DNA from: Tetmemena sp. SeJ-2015
Taxonomy: Eukaryota > Ciliophora > Spirotrichea > Sporadotrichida > Oxytrichidae
Direction: 5' to 3'
Length of the DNA stretch: 64,000 nucleotides
NCBI GenBank assembly: GCA_027382625.1
Contig: JAJKFJ010022537.1
Span: forward strand, 1 to 64,000
Under the pieces are notes generated by a model. That model did no database searches and was not told the DNA's origin. It worked only from the letters and a program-made list of their open reading frames with translations. The position numbers were made by a program, and so were the translations under genes. Each line of letters begins with the position of its first letter. Within the stretch, counting starts at the first letter, position 1. Shown here piece after piece: positions 26,601 to 38,910 of the stretch.

Positions 26601-29600
26601 TTGGAGAAAGATAATTAAATAATTTCATTTTAGTATTTTCGATTACTTTCTCTGGATTTCAATCTCAATTTGCCTTAATATAACGATAATAAAGATCAGA
26701 GTTTATTATTTCTGAGCCAGTGGTTTTAATTGAAATGAATTTGGAAATATAAATGTTTGTCAACTGATATAGACAGTTCTTCAATAATTTTACAGATTTA
26801 TTTTTTTTTTATTAAATTAAAAAGATTATACAAATTATTTTGGGAATCACGAAAGTTTAAAAAGGGAAAAACAAATTTAAATTTTATAATTTTAAAATAT
26901 AATATTTATTTTGGTAGCATGTACTGGATTTAATTACTACCAACAGATCAAACTAGATGTACAAAAAAATTTATTTTAATATAGATATGAGCGTTCAGGA
27001 GGCACTGATATTGTGATTGCAAAACAGCTTTAATATAATCTGGAATGCTAAAATATTTTTAAATGAGCTATCTCCATTTGTTGATTTCCCTACTCTTAGG
27101 AAATAAATTATTTAAATTAAAACACATGAATAATTTGTATCTCTTCAAGGTTATTCATTTTCTCATTCATACTAATTTGGCTGCACGCAAAGTGTATTTT
27201 TTATTTTAAAGCAAATAATGATAGCCAATCATAACTCTGATGCTAGTGATGATGGATTGAGAATTGTATAAACCAAAATATATTCTAGTTTTATTCACAA
27301 ATTGTGTTTAATAGAGTTTACACAATCATTCTAACTGTTTAAAGAGCAATTGAGATCCACAAGTTCTTTCTGGGAAGTAACATAAAATCAAAATATATTA
27401 ATTAAATTAACACTCCTAGTTTGAAATTTATTTAAAATTTAAATACGCCAAAAAGTATTAAGCAACTACTCTTGATATTTATACAACATATCTAAATGTT
27501 GTCCTTCTTGATTAAAAATTATAAATTAAGTTCATCATAATGGCTTTTTAAGAATGTAGAATTATTTGATAAAACATTCTAATATATAATAGGTAATGGT
27601 TAAGATTTGAATAAAAAATGGAGACTGAGATTCTTAATAAAATCCTTTTTTATTCATGGCATATTTCTATTCTTGGATTTAATACTTATTCAATTGAGAC
27701 GTAAAACTATAAGTATCAGTAGAAGGGAAAAAAATTTCCTTTTTTATCAAAAAAATTTATAAATTTGATTTTTTTCCCTAATTTTTATACCATTTGAAAC
27801 TTGAAAGTACTAGTAAAAAAACAAATAAAAATTCACAAATTTTACTAATTTTAAAGGGCTTGATTTGAAAAAATTTTTTTAAAAATTAATTTGCTTTTTA
27901 TTTACGTTATCTATTATCTACTACTTTACCCCTTGTGTTTTAAAGGAAAAGCCTGGGGAAAAAAGTCCTTTTGGAGACAAAAAGGGCTAAATTGGGAAAA
28001 AAAGGGCGAAATAGTTTATTTCCCTTTTGGGGTTTTATTTTCTGCCCCCTTTGCCCCTGTAAGGAGTTAACTGGATTTAATGGGGGCAGGTGCCAATTGT
28101 TCAAAAAATGCAACCCCCTATTTTTTTAGCCTCAGAATTTGAGGATTAAAAACCGGTCAACCCAAAGGAAAATTCTTTTTCCGTTTCTTTAAAGTTTGGG
28201 AGCATTAAAAGAAAAATTGGGGGGGGTTTTAAATAAATTTAATAAAAATCATTGGGTTTTTGAAACCCGGAAAATATACTTCTTATATAAAAATTTAAAA
28301 AGTTAAATAGTTGCTTTATTTAAAATTTCTTAAAAGCAAAAAACTTAAAATTTTTTGAGTATAAAAAGGGAAAAAAAAACTTTTTTGAAAGGAAGCTCTA
28401 AATTAGAACAAAGGGTTTTTAAAATTAATTAAAAGTTGAATTTTTATAAAACTTTTTTTTTAAATTAATTGGGTTTAAAAATGTCATTAATTAAAAACTT
28501 TTCCCCGCGGGGGGTTCAACGACCTCCTTTCCCCTTTCATTAATCAATCAATAGTAGAAATTCCCATTGAGCGGGGCGAAGTCTGATTAATGATTTGGAG
28601 GACGGCCCCTTTTCAAACCCCCCGGGGTTAAAAGTTTTTAATTTAAGACAGTTAACCTAATTAATTTTAAAAAAAAGTGATTTATAACATTTTCCAATTT
28701 TTTATTAATTTCAAAAACCATTTTTTCTCAGATATTATACTCCATCTCTAAAAAAAAGTTTTTTTTTTCTTTATACTCAAAAAATTTTTAAGTTTTTTAG
28801 CTTTTAAAAAATAAATAAACAACTATTTAACTTTTAAGTTTTTAAAAGAAGTTTTATTTTCAGGTTTCAAATCTCTGTAGATTTTTATTCATTTAAATTT
28901 TTTTTCAAACCCTAGCAATATGGGTATCAGTGAAACTATTTAAAGGCGAGGAAAAAAGATCCTGTTGATTTTGGGTTTTAAACCCCCAATTTTTGAGGCT
29001 AAAAAAAATTGGGGTTGATTTATGAACAATTGGCACCTTTTCCAAATTAAATCCCTTAACTCCCTCAGGGAGCAATAAGGGGTCAACCAATAAAGTCCCG
29101 CTAATTTTGCAAGCGCTTTCCAATGAGCCCTAGATGTCCCAAAATGGACACTTTTCTCAAATGCCAGGAAATCATGATTTTACCCAAAGGGTAAAGAGAA
29201 GATAATAGAAACGTAAAATAACACAAAAAAATTTTTAAAAAAATTTTTTCTAAATCAAGCTTAAATTAGTAAAATTAAATTAATTAAAAAATTTTAAAAT
29301 AATGTTTTAAAATGCAAGTGCTATTCTATTTAAAGTTTTTTTTTAAAAAACTTTTTCCTTTTTAAAAAAATTTTAAAATTTTTTAAAAAAAATTAATTTT
29401 TGATTAATAAAATCTTTTTTCAAGAAAATGACCAGCCTGCTTAAACTGAAATTGAATTTATGTACTCAATTATTTAATTTAATCTTATTTATGTTTTTAA
29501 TTAATGTATCCTATTTTAGGTAACAATTAGCTCTATTTTTATTCGAAAAAAGATTGTTTTTTATCTTAAATAAGTTTACTTCTCAAAGTGGTTTGATGAT

Positions 29601-32600
29601 GTGAAGGTTAAAAAATAATCATTTTATTATGTAATTAAATCTTTGAAACCCAAACAAATTTGGTTAAACCATTTTCTCTAAAAATTTTTTTTAATAAAAA
29701 AAATTTAGTTTTATTTTTTTGTGTATAAAATTACAAAGAGACTTTTTTTTTCCCCTGGAATTTTTAAAAAAATCTTAAAATTTAAAGTTACATCTACTCA
29801 AATACTCATTTAAAAATTAAAAAGAAAACTTTCATAAAGTTTAGAGTTTATAATTCATGTACATTTATTAAAATTTGACTTCTCAGATTTCTAAATTGAT
29901 CCTCGGAATGAAACCTACTTCAGCCCTCTTGTGTTTGACGCTCCTGCTGCAAACTACGAGCTTTATCCGCCTTTTATCGAGTTAAATTAAACTGAATATA
30001 TATTAAACAATCGATAGAGTAAACTACGTTATTTCAAGAGACATCCAAAACAAAAACACAACAAAGGTACGTTTTGAGCTCAAGCTCAGTCCAAAGCTTT
30101 TATTTATAAATTCATAATTTAACTAGCTAAAGAAAACACTTCGAGTTAATTAAAGAGATTTATAATTAATACTAATAGTTTGATTAATAAGAAAAGCTTG
30201 CAGAGTTATCTTCTTGCTTAAGTGCGATAGTAGTGTTTAAAATAAAATATTTGAGTTAATGAAATTAGAAAGAGTTTGACTTACTTCCTGGATATATCGA
30301 CACTAATATAACCACTGAAATAGAGATAGTAGGGAAAAAATTTTATTTTATAGTAAGAGGCGTACCTAGGTATCTGGATGTCAGCGCAAGCAATTTTTAT
30401 ATTTTATAGCATTTCGTAGAAGGTGCAACCAACCTCAACGTAATAAAAGTAATATTATGGTTCAATTTTTATCGTCTAAAACCCATGTCCAAAACCTTAA
30501 GCTAATCTCAAGAGATTTAATATGAAAGATATGTTTAAATTTTAGATATCTTTGGGTGAATAAGTTAACCCTATAATTTCTAAATTATAGCTGCATCAAA
30601 CATTAGAAAACTCATATTTTTATTGAAAGTATAACTTGCCTGTTTTAAACATTTTCAACCCAGAATGCTATGATGATGTGGTGTAGCTCTAAAATTATAA
30701 ATAAATTAGTCATGCCCATCTTCGACCAAGTATATGTATTGGGAGATTTCTTACTTCAAATAAACCTCCTTGTCTATAATGATTTAATTTTTCAATTTAT
30801 TTTTTATCTCTTGGCCTCAGGCTCCAAATATTTGCTGGACCGAGGTAAAAATTGCTCTCTCAAGAGTAGTGAATGGCTATTAAATGGATTACGATGATGA
30901 CCTCTTAACACTTTATCAAGATGCTAAATGCATCTATGTTTTCATTAAGTCAAAAATTTAGTTTATATGAATTGTTGAGTGCTCTTAATCTAAATGCCTT
31001 GGCTATTATACTTTCTAAGTGGACGCCTATATCCCAGGATATCAAATTTTATGATTTATTTTAAGCTTATTATAAGCAATCAGATCTACGCAGAAATTCA
31101 ATCTCTATGTTGCAAAGAACTTTATGCCTTTAAATTTGATTTGCAATTTAATTGATGAACAGACCCGACTGTCTTGACGTGAATCTCTTGGCTCCAAGTG
31201 TTCCTAGTTACTTAGCTCCGAAAGCCCAAACTTAAAACTTTTAGCTCTAATTCTCAGCTTTTCAATTCGACAACAGCTCCTGCAGCTCAATCCTACAAAT
31301 TAGAACAAGTTTAACAAACAAGGACGGTACGGGATTCGACTCAAATTGCTTAAGTCCCTCTCTAGAAAGCGGATACATTACTAAACAACCACATTTTAAA
31401 GTAAAAGTAACTAGGTTTTTGTTTAAAGAGTAAAGTTTATTGTGCCATCTGGGTGCATAGTTAATCTAAACTATTTTCTCAGACTCAAAGCAGAAGCTTA
31501 CAAAACGATTGATAATTAACAAGTTGTGTTTGCAACTAATTAAACAAATTAGTTCTCACTTTTAAATAATATATCTCTAAATTAATTATAAATTAGATTT
31601 ACTCTGACTTCGTTGTAAATGTTTCAACTAATGCAGGCAATTGCTAAGATAACTATCTCAGACCTAAATTTTAATATCGTAGAGTCAAATCTAATTTTCA
31701 ATGACTGTATGAAGTTATTTTTTTTATCTTGACAATACAAATTTTTGTTAGAGATTTTAATCAAATTGGTAATGATGGTGGAGGAAGATTCCTCTTTAAT
31801 AGGAGAAATAATAGTTGAGCAAAATTTCTTTTCTATAAAAATGTGAAATATTTCTGCCAGCCAAGGAGTACTTACACTTAAAAGCTTGGGGATGATAGAC
31901 TTCGAGTTAGTACTTATTCATTTCATTTTTACTTAAGGGACCTAAAATATTTAGAAATAGAAATTTAACTGACAATATTTTACCTCCAATTATTCATAAA
32001 ATAAAAATTTAATAGATAAATATTTTTACAAGCTTCTGTATAAAAAAAAAATTTAAGCTAATATTGTCCATAACTAACTCTAAAAAGGTATTTATTTATT
32101 ATAATTTGTCATTTTTCTACATAATTTTTAATAAAATCTAATAAAATTTTTAATCACAGAAATTAAATGTGTCAATACTACTGCGACAGCAAATTTTTTG
32201 ACTTTTTACTACGATATTCACACTAAGAAGTAACTTTTAAACTTTTATTACATTGATATTTAAAAACAGGTATATGATATTGGGCCGTTCACATCTTTAA
32301 AACCTGAGTTTAATAAAGAATTTAAGGATGCATTATATTGAGTGCCATGCTAGCTAGGTGTAAATTTACTTCTAGGAGTACTATCCGCTTGTTGGCGATG
32401 ACTTCAAAATTTCTGGAATCAACTTGAATGATTTCATGTAAATTGTAGTCAATCCTTAGAATATCCAGTTTCCAGATACTTATATCAGAGACTTCTAATT
32501 CTATCTCTATATCACTATTCAAAATAGACCATAATTTTTGAAAATATGAGGAAATTTAATTTCTTTCAAAAAAAATACAAAAATTCATTAAGGAATTAAG

Positions 32601-35600
32601 CAATTTGTATGATTAAAACTTTAAGAATTTAAGAAAGTATGGATGAAAAATAAACACCTTAATTGAAATATCTTAATTATTTATCATGAGAATCATTAAA
32701 ATAATTAATTTTCAATACTGATAACCCTGCTGTCAGGGCTGAAGTCAGAGTAAATTTACAAATCTATGATTCGAGCAAATGCTCTCTCTAAATTAAGTCT
32801 GGATAGTCTCAATCGTACACATATACTCTATCTAGCTTTGCAGAATAAATTTAATTCGGGAAGTTATAAATTTATATTATGATAATCAATAAGTTCAAAA
32901 ACATTAATATAAAGTACTATTTGTTGACTCCTTTACTTTGCCGTTACAGGTAAATATGTAAAAGATGATGTTGAGAAATGGAGATTTATTGCCCCCTTTC
33001 TTGACTTATGATGAACCCACTGCCAACCTAAATGTCTAAACTACCCAAATCCCAAATATTAACAATAAAACACTTGGATATATTTAGGAAAAAATATTGG
33101 AACCTATAACATCAAGATAGTAGCTACTTTGATTCCACCGATATTTAAGAGCTTTAACTTTTCTTTAACTATTTAATACAATTCCAAACCCAACACTGGC
33201 CCTCCTAAATTCTCTTCTTCTCTCCCAGGAATAGTTATTTTTGCTGGAACCACTTACGAGCATATTTTAAAAGGATTTTAGTTTTATTAGCTAGAGATGC
33301 CCAAATACTTTGACCCAGACAATAACACTATAGTGATATCAGTTTCTCATTCAGAGTAGCCCGGATTCCCTTCTTTCATATTCCCTAGTGCAGGTCTAAC
33401 TTCCTTGACATTTAAGCCTCAGGAGAAAGATGTTGGGTCTTATTCAGTTCTCTTCATACTTGCTGATCAAGATGAAAATGCAGAGGATTTGAAATATTTA
33501 GCTAATAGCATTGGATTGAAATAATTGATTAAGTGGAATAAATTAAATAAAAAATTCTCTACCTTCTTTGAAATAATAGCTGAGTTTTGGTATAGTTAGT
33601 AATCATCATAGTAGATAGTGGCAACGATTCTCAGCAATTATTTAATTAGCCCCGCTCCTTGTTAAATCAAGCTTAATTTTAATTCTTATTCTTAAACAGG
33701 ATGAGCTGAATATTTTATTTTAATAGCTACTACAATCCGGTTTAGAATAATGATTAGAAAGATAAAACCCATATAATAATTATATAAAATCATTTTAACT
33801 TTCCTTTTCTGATTTTTGTAAAAAAACGCTCATTTTAGGATTCATTCACAACTCCCTAATTGATGTTGATTCTGTACTTTAAGGCTTACGGTGTTACCTT
33901 TCCCCCATTCATCTCAAACATAAAATTGTTCGATATATTTAAGATTACATTTTTTTCAAAGCAAAGCTCTTACGACATGTCAGTTATCATCAAATCATCC
34001 AAATATTTTATATCTCTCCAAAAAATATTTTGATAAATCTACAAAAGAATACGAATAAAATTTGCTAAACTAGGCAAACGCAAAAATAGAATACTCGGTT
34101 GAGAGGTTCACTTCTAAAGGGGAACTCTCCATAACTTTTACCCAAACTCTGATTCTCTAAGTAAAGGATGGAAATAGTGTGACTCCAAATTACATAACAG
34201 TCGCCTTATAAATACAATATATTTTAAGCATTTTTATAGTTGATTATTTATTGAGGCAAAATAATTAAATGGTATACAATGACGTTTCCTGGACATTTTA
34301 GAGCTTTCATATTGCAATAATATTTTCTAATCTATATGTAATAAATATTATTTTTGTGCTTGAATAACAACGAACTCAATATTAAGATCAACTTTTCTTC
34401 TGTTCAAAGAAGAGACATCAACTCAGATAATCTTCAGCTATCTGTAAACTTTATATAGCACAACTTACTTATCTTTTAGGTCAAAATTATGACTAAAATG
34501 TATTTTAAAGATTGATAGATAATGAATTTAAATTGATCCAACCCTGTTTAAATCTGCTACTTCGATGACAATCAATCCTAAATTTACATTGATAACTTAA
34601 ATCCCCTCTCAAGTTCAGATGGATGAGGCTACTCAATAGACACTTCTTAGCACATTCAGTTATTTTTAAGGGACTATGAGTTCAGTCCTATTCAGCAATT
34701 TAGTCTTAAATATTGTGCTTTCAAGTTCACTCTAACTCATTTGGGGCACCATCAATACTCTTTAGATAGCAGTTAAAATATATAAAATGATCAATAATTA
34801 TGCAAGATTAATGAATAAATTAGCATTAAAGGTTTAAATGAAAATATCTGATTAACTTATTTTTTAATTCCAAATTTCGTCTAAATTCAAAAGCAGTTTT
34901 GATAGCTCTATTGAACTTGAAAATCCCAGGAAATACTCTCTTCTTCTTTTAAATGGTTTCTTAAATATCTTCTTTCCAGATTTTGCCAGTAGATGAATAT
35001 GTGAACTACTTTTTCGATTTTTCAGACTCTAATCCCATTCACAATAAATTTTTAGCTTATTTTTATATCTAAGTAACATTTATTTATTAGATTAACGAAA
35101 ACTTTGACACACTTGATATCTTTAAATTCTAGAACCTTATGATATCAATTCTTAACTATTATAAACTACTCAAGTTCAAGCATATTACTAAACTTGAACA
35201 CAATTTTAGTAATTTCCATGGTAACAAGAATAATTTTTGTTCAAATCTTCACTAATAGGCAACTTGCAGCACTGCTGTGACCTTACTGATAATTTACGAG
35301 TTTGTTAAATAGCATCGGAGGTATTCCCATTTCAGTAATTCACGAAAATTTGCTTTAGGCTAATGAAGATAATATAACCAATCTATGACGACTATTTCTA
35401 CAACTTCTTGATCAGATTCGTATTTGAAGGATATATAGAGCTCACACTCAGCTCTCTCATAAATTTAAAAATACTTATGTACATTATTTTAAAAAGATAT
35501 AAATATCCTGAATGTATGATAACTTTTATGAGTTGACAATTCTTAGCTGCAATTCGTGACTGGTGGTGATCAGACATCCTCTTGTATGTCTGTTTTTATA

Positions 35601-37410
35601 TTGGGTGTTTGTTTGGTATTTCCAGTGTGGGCATCTCTCTTTATAGCATGCAACTCTAATAACATAAAGTACGATGAGAGAGAATACTTTGAGAAACACT
35701 TTGGTTCTCTGTTTGAATCTCTCAGGAAAATAACTTTCACAATAAATTAAAATAGAGTTGTATATAAAAGTAGATTTAATGGATTGGGGCAGTAGATGTA
35801 TTCTGTGTTCTTCATTTTCAGGAGGTTTTGTTTGGTGATTAGTTGCGTGATGCTGAGCGACTATTCAGGTATTCAATGCGTAATTTATATCTTGCTTGCT
35901 GAACTCAATATGATTTACATTCTTTATCACAAACCTTACTTAAAGCCAATCGAAATTTAGTCAACAATAAAGTGTTAAATGATATAAGGTTCACATTCTT
36001 TCCTTTGATTAATAAATTAAGGCTATAGATAGCAGAACTAACATCCTAGAGGTTTGTAACGAGATATCCATTCTTATATAATTATCATTATAAGGAGGAA
36101 TACAAATAGTTTATCATAAATTCGAAAATTAAAAACAAGATGACATGATTAACTAATCTTAAAATATTTAATGAAATTCTTTGAAGAAATGGAGTATTGA
36201 GTTTTGAATTTTGTACATTTTTGAAATTCTGTTCATTCTTCTAGTGCTCTGAAATTAAAATTAGCAGTGTTCGTTTAATTTTCACCTAAAACATGAGTAA
36301 TTTTTTTAAAAATATTTATTAAAAGCTTTAGAATCTCTCATAAGTTATTTATCTTCAATCTGAGTACTTGCTATAGTAAATCCTCTACTATTACCTTTTT
36401 ATGAAATTAAAAACTCGCCTTCTGTCTTAGTCTAATGAAAACCTAGATTTCATACTATTTTAATATAAATTTCAACACAAATTAAAAATCAAGATTAGTT
36501 AAGGTGATCTATAGCATATCAATGCTTTATATTCAGAGAATAAGTAATCCATCATCTATTCTATTTATCCCATAGTTATTGAATGGTTTGATTATGATTC
36601 TCAGTTGTGGCTACATGCTTTATTTGTGATAATAAATTTAAATTAATATTTGCTGATTGTCTTCACTGACTTTGTTGACCAGCAAGACTTCAAAGAAATA
36701 GTGGGGTATGTAATTATAGCTATCATTTTATTTATTTTTAGATAGCTTTGAATTTTAAATTTGCGTTAACTTCCTGGCTAATTTCTCAGTGATGGTGGTA
36801 GACTTCGCTGTGAAACTTAAGTTTACAGTTCTCAAATATTATTTATCTAAAATAGTTCGAAGGTTGATTTAAAGATTGAGAAGAATCCTTGACAAAAGGA
36901 GAAAGGCTAAGAAAGGTGCACTCTAGAAGACAGACAAAGGGAATTAGTCCCAGCAGGCTCTTGATAATTCTCAAAACACTTCCATATTTGGTGGTTAGGA
37001 TTTTAAAACATCTCAGTAAATTAAAATTTTCTTATTTTGAAGAAGTTCCTATTGACTTAGATTACTTGAAAAGAGAGGGAGTTTTGGCTCAGATTCATGA
37101 AGAATTTGTGATGATGAATCGACAAGAGAATCCGCAATACGTCTTTGATTCAAATTTCGCCAAGGACAGACTCAAACTAATTTATAAGGAGTAGAAGCTA
37201 CTAAATTAGCAGAAGATATAATCCATAAACTAAAACACCACACCTAATGAATAGCTTTTGGAAGAATCAAAACAATACGAGGAAGAATTAATAAGCCTAG
37301 AAAGTGAAATGAACTATAACTGCGATACGAGGAATGGATCTTTCTATGATAACTAAGGGCGAGCTGTTTAAGAAAATTCCAAAATTGGCACAAAGTATTA
37401 GGCCAAATGA
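23622..37410 (+). CDS. Giant cadherin-like (CADG-type) multi-pass membrane protein, copy 3
   Basis: Start at 23622: MILPMNRILLAAITLLRMVL, then TDTKFDYCENQIT as in copy 2. Matching coding blocks occur at about 23755-23875 (TPIGVFPQIDSTKQAIITCL), 29870-29980, 30290-30400, 30660-30790, 31150-31430, 32960-33060 (PPFLTYDEPTANLNVQTTQI), 33110-33500 (EMPKYFDPDNNTIVISV; DVGSYSVLFILADQDEN), 34020-34300, 34890-35040, 35540-35750 (SVFILGVCLVFPVWASLFIA), 35795-35950, 36600-36740 and 36780-37410. The ectodomain is built of cadherin-like (CADG-type) units. The last third carries several membrane segments and a basic juxtamembrane stretch (IVRRLIQRLRRILDKRRK), then a tail from EEVPIDLDYLKREG to TGA at 37408-37410. 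The window's best-preserved frame of the family is here. Function as a surface receptor or adhesion protein is inference. Confidence 0.65.
27790..29300. mobile_element. ~1.5 kb long inverted repeat in gene copy 3 (damaged consensus)
   Basis: Two imperfect arms of ~0.7 kb are reverse complements around a centre near 28545. Outer matches include TTTACGTTATCTATTATCTAC versus the complement of 29175-29215. Inner matches include GGTGCCAATTGTTCA at about 28090 versus the complement at about 29020-29040. Runs of G, C, A and T are inflated, so the consensus is poor. The corresponding interval in copy 2 (about 12960-13390) lacks it. Probably a foldback transposon whose palindrome disturbed sequencing. 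Confidence 0.55.
29976..30009 (+). other. IES in gene copy 3, pointer ATCGA
   Basis: ATCGA at 29976-29980 and 30010-30014. Removing 34 bp gives ...YELYPPFIDRVNYVISRD. Position, pointer and length equal those of the copy-2 IES at 14819, while the interior is diverged. Confidence 0.8.
30326..30349 (+). other. IES in gene copy 3, pointer ATAGTA
   Basis: ATAGTA at 30326-30331 and 30350-30355. Removing 24 bp joins DTNITTEIE to IVRGVPRYLDVSAS. It is orthologous to the copy-2 IES at 15200, which uses TTAG. Confidence 0.7.
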
Positions 37411-37768
37411 TATTCATTGCCCCTGAGTTACTACTCACTTATTCAACCTTTAAATTTTGTTACTTGATTTAATTATGATCTTGTAATTTAATTCTTCAAA
37501 AAATTTTATGTTTTAATTTTGCTCTTGAGTGAGTTGATTTAAGCTTGAGAAATTTATAAAGAAGAATTAAATTAATACAATAAGTTATCTACTCAAATAT
37601 AAAAATATCTCATAAAAATACTACTCTAATATAATCCAAATTTATACTTTAATAAGTTATGTGGTGAGAGGTGTATATCTGATATTTAAATAAAGAATTT
37701 ACAAAGGGCGGTCATTAAACAGTGATGATGTCTATGTATACAATTAATATAGCAGCGGACATTTATAT
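37411..37768. other. Intergenic, 3' flank of gene copy 3
   Basis: AT-rich, no supported feature. A GTTATTGTTGTTGTTGGTGGTGG simple-sequence stretch follows at 37781-37803. Confidence 0.5.
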
Positions 37769-38656
37769 TCAGTGGGCTGGGTTATTGTTGTTGTTGGTGG
37801 TGGGTAGTGAACTAACTAGCAGGCAGTTTATATTCATAGATCTAAAAATTATCGCTGCAGACTGCTAAACGGAGTGTTCTGAAGCCGTCTGTTTACTTCC
37901 AGATTCCGAAATTACACACAACAAATAAAAGACATTTATCATAATTAGCATGAAAAATTTATTTTTATATTACTGTATATTATACGTTTCATCATCCACA
38001 TCGTCGTCCATGCAATCACCCGATTAAGAAAGGTAAAATGAAATTCCTTAATTGCTAAGATTACCTAACTGCAATATTATTGTGGGTCCGATTCTGGTAC
38101 ATTTCTCTCTTCTTGACACCGGGTGATTACGAAACAAGTGGAGTATTTTTTGCGATAGCAGAACTTCTATTTTAGTGTATCTTATAAATGAATTGTGTGA
38201 TAATCTTAACTTATATATTTGTATCAAGGCTGCTGGTTTTTCGCTCTAAAAAATAAAATTAGGGTGATGCTGAGGAAGGAGTAGGATCTGGGTTGTGATT
38301 AGATTTGCTGCATGCCATTTATGTTATGGTTTATGCTTTAAGGCGAAATATCCCTTTCCCTTGAGGTGTTTCGAGACAGAGGCAGGCATTTAATAACGGA
38401 GCTAAAGTCGTTAATTATTTGATGACAAAGTGGCCCCTCGTCTACGTTAGCAATAACCGCCGAAGAGGATCGCGCCATTATTTCCCTCATCTGTTTAGAC
38501 TGAAGAATGTTTAAATTCTGAATAGCTATGTAGCATTTGTTTTTATGTGAGGGCTGTTGGGCACTGCGTCTTGGGGTGGCATGTTACTGAAAAAATTGCA
38601 ATTGCTGGTTACATGATGTACCCCGCTCCCTTCACCAACATTCGGTTCCCATCCAT
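37769..38656 (-). other. Unassigned GC-richer stretch with open frames on the minus strand
   Basis: In the ciliate code one minus frame is open from an ATG at 38656 to TGA at 37769-37771 (295 codons). A second minus frame over about 38600-38330 looks more protein-like (ILQSKQMREIMARSSSAVI, then NVDEGPLCHQIINDFSSV) and is preceded by a TTTTTTCAG that could be a 3' splice site near 38595. Base composition (38230-38650) is clearly GC-richer than the flanks, as in the genes here. With only one stop codon long frames arise by chance, and the two frames conflict, so I cannot decide which, if either, is real. No family is recognised. Confidence 0.3.
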
Positions 38657-38910
38657 GCTCCTCGTTTTAATTCAGATTATCGAGTTCGTTAAAGTTAAAC
38701 AGCAAAATCATACACTATCACATCTGACTATGAATGTAAGTTAGAGTTTTGAATGTCGGCAAGGGGCAATTAAATTAAAGATTCTTCCAGATCTTATTAT
38801 AATTCCGGAATTATCTCCTGAAATGACTGCTAACTCGGCATCACATGCACTCGGATTTCCTCTGGCGCCTGCTGTTAACTTTAAATAATTCTAAACACTT
38901 AAAATTAAAT

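Noticed and set aside
28905..29123. 72-residue minus frame inside the copy 3 palindrome
   Set aside because: Sits in a homopolymer-inflated inverted repeat; the mirrored arm does not keep the frame.
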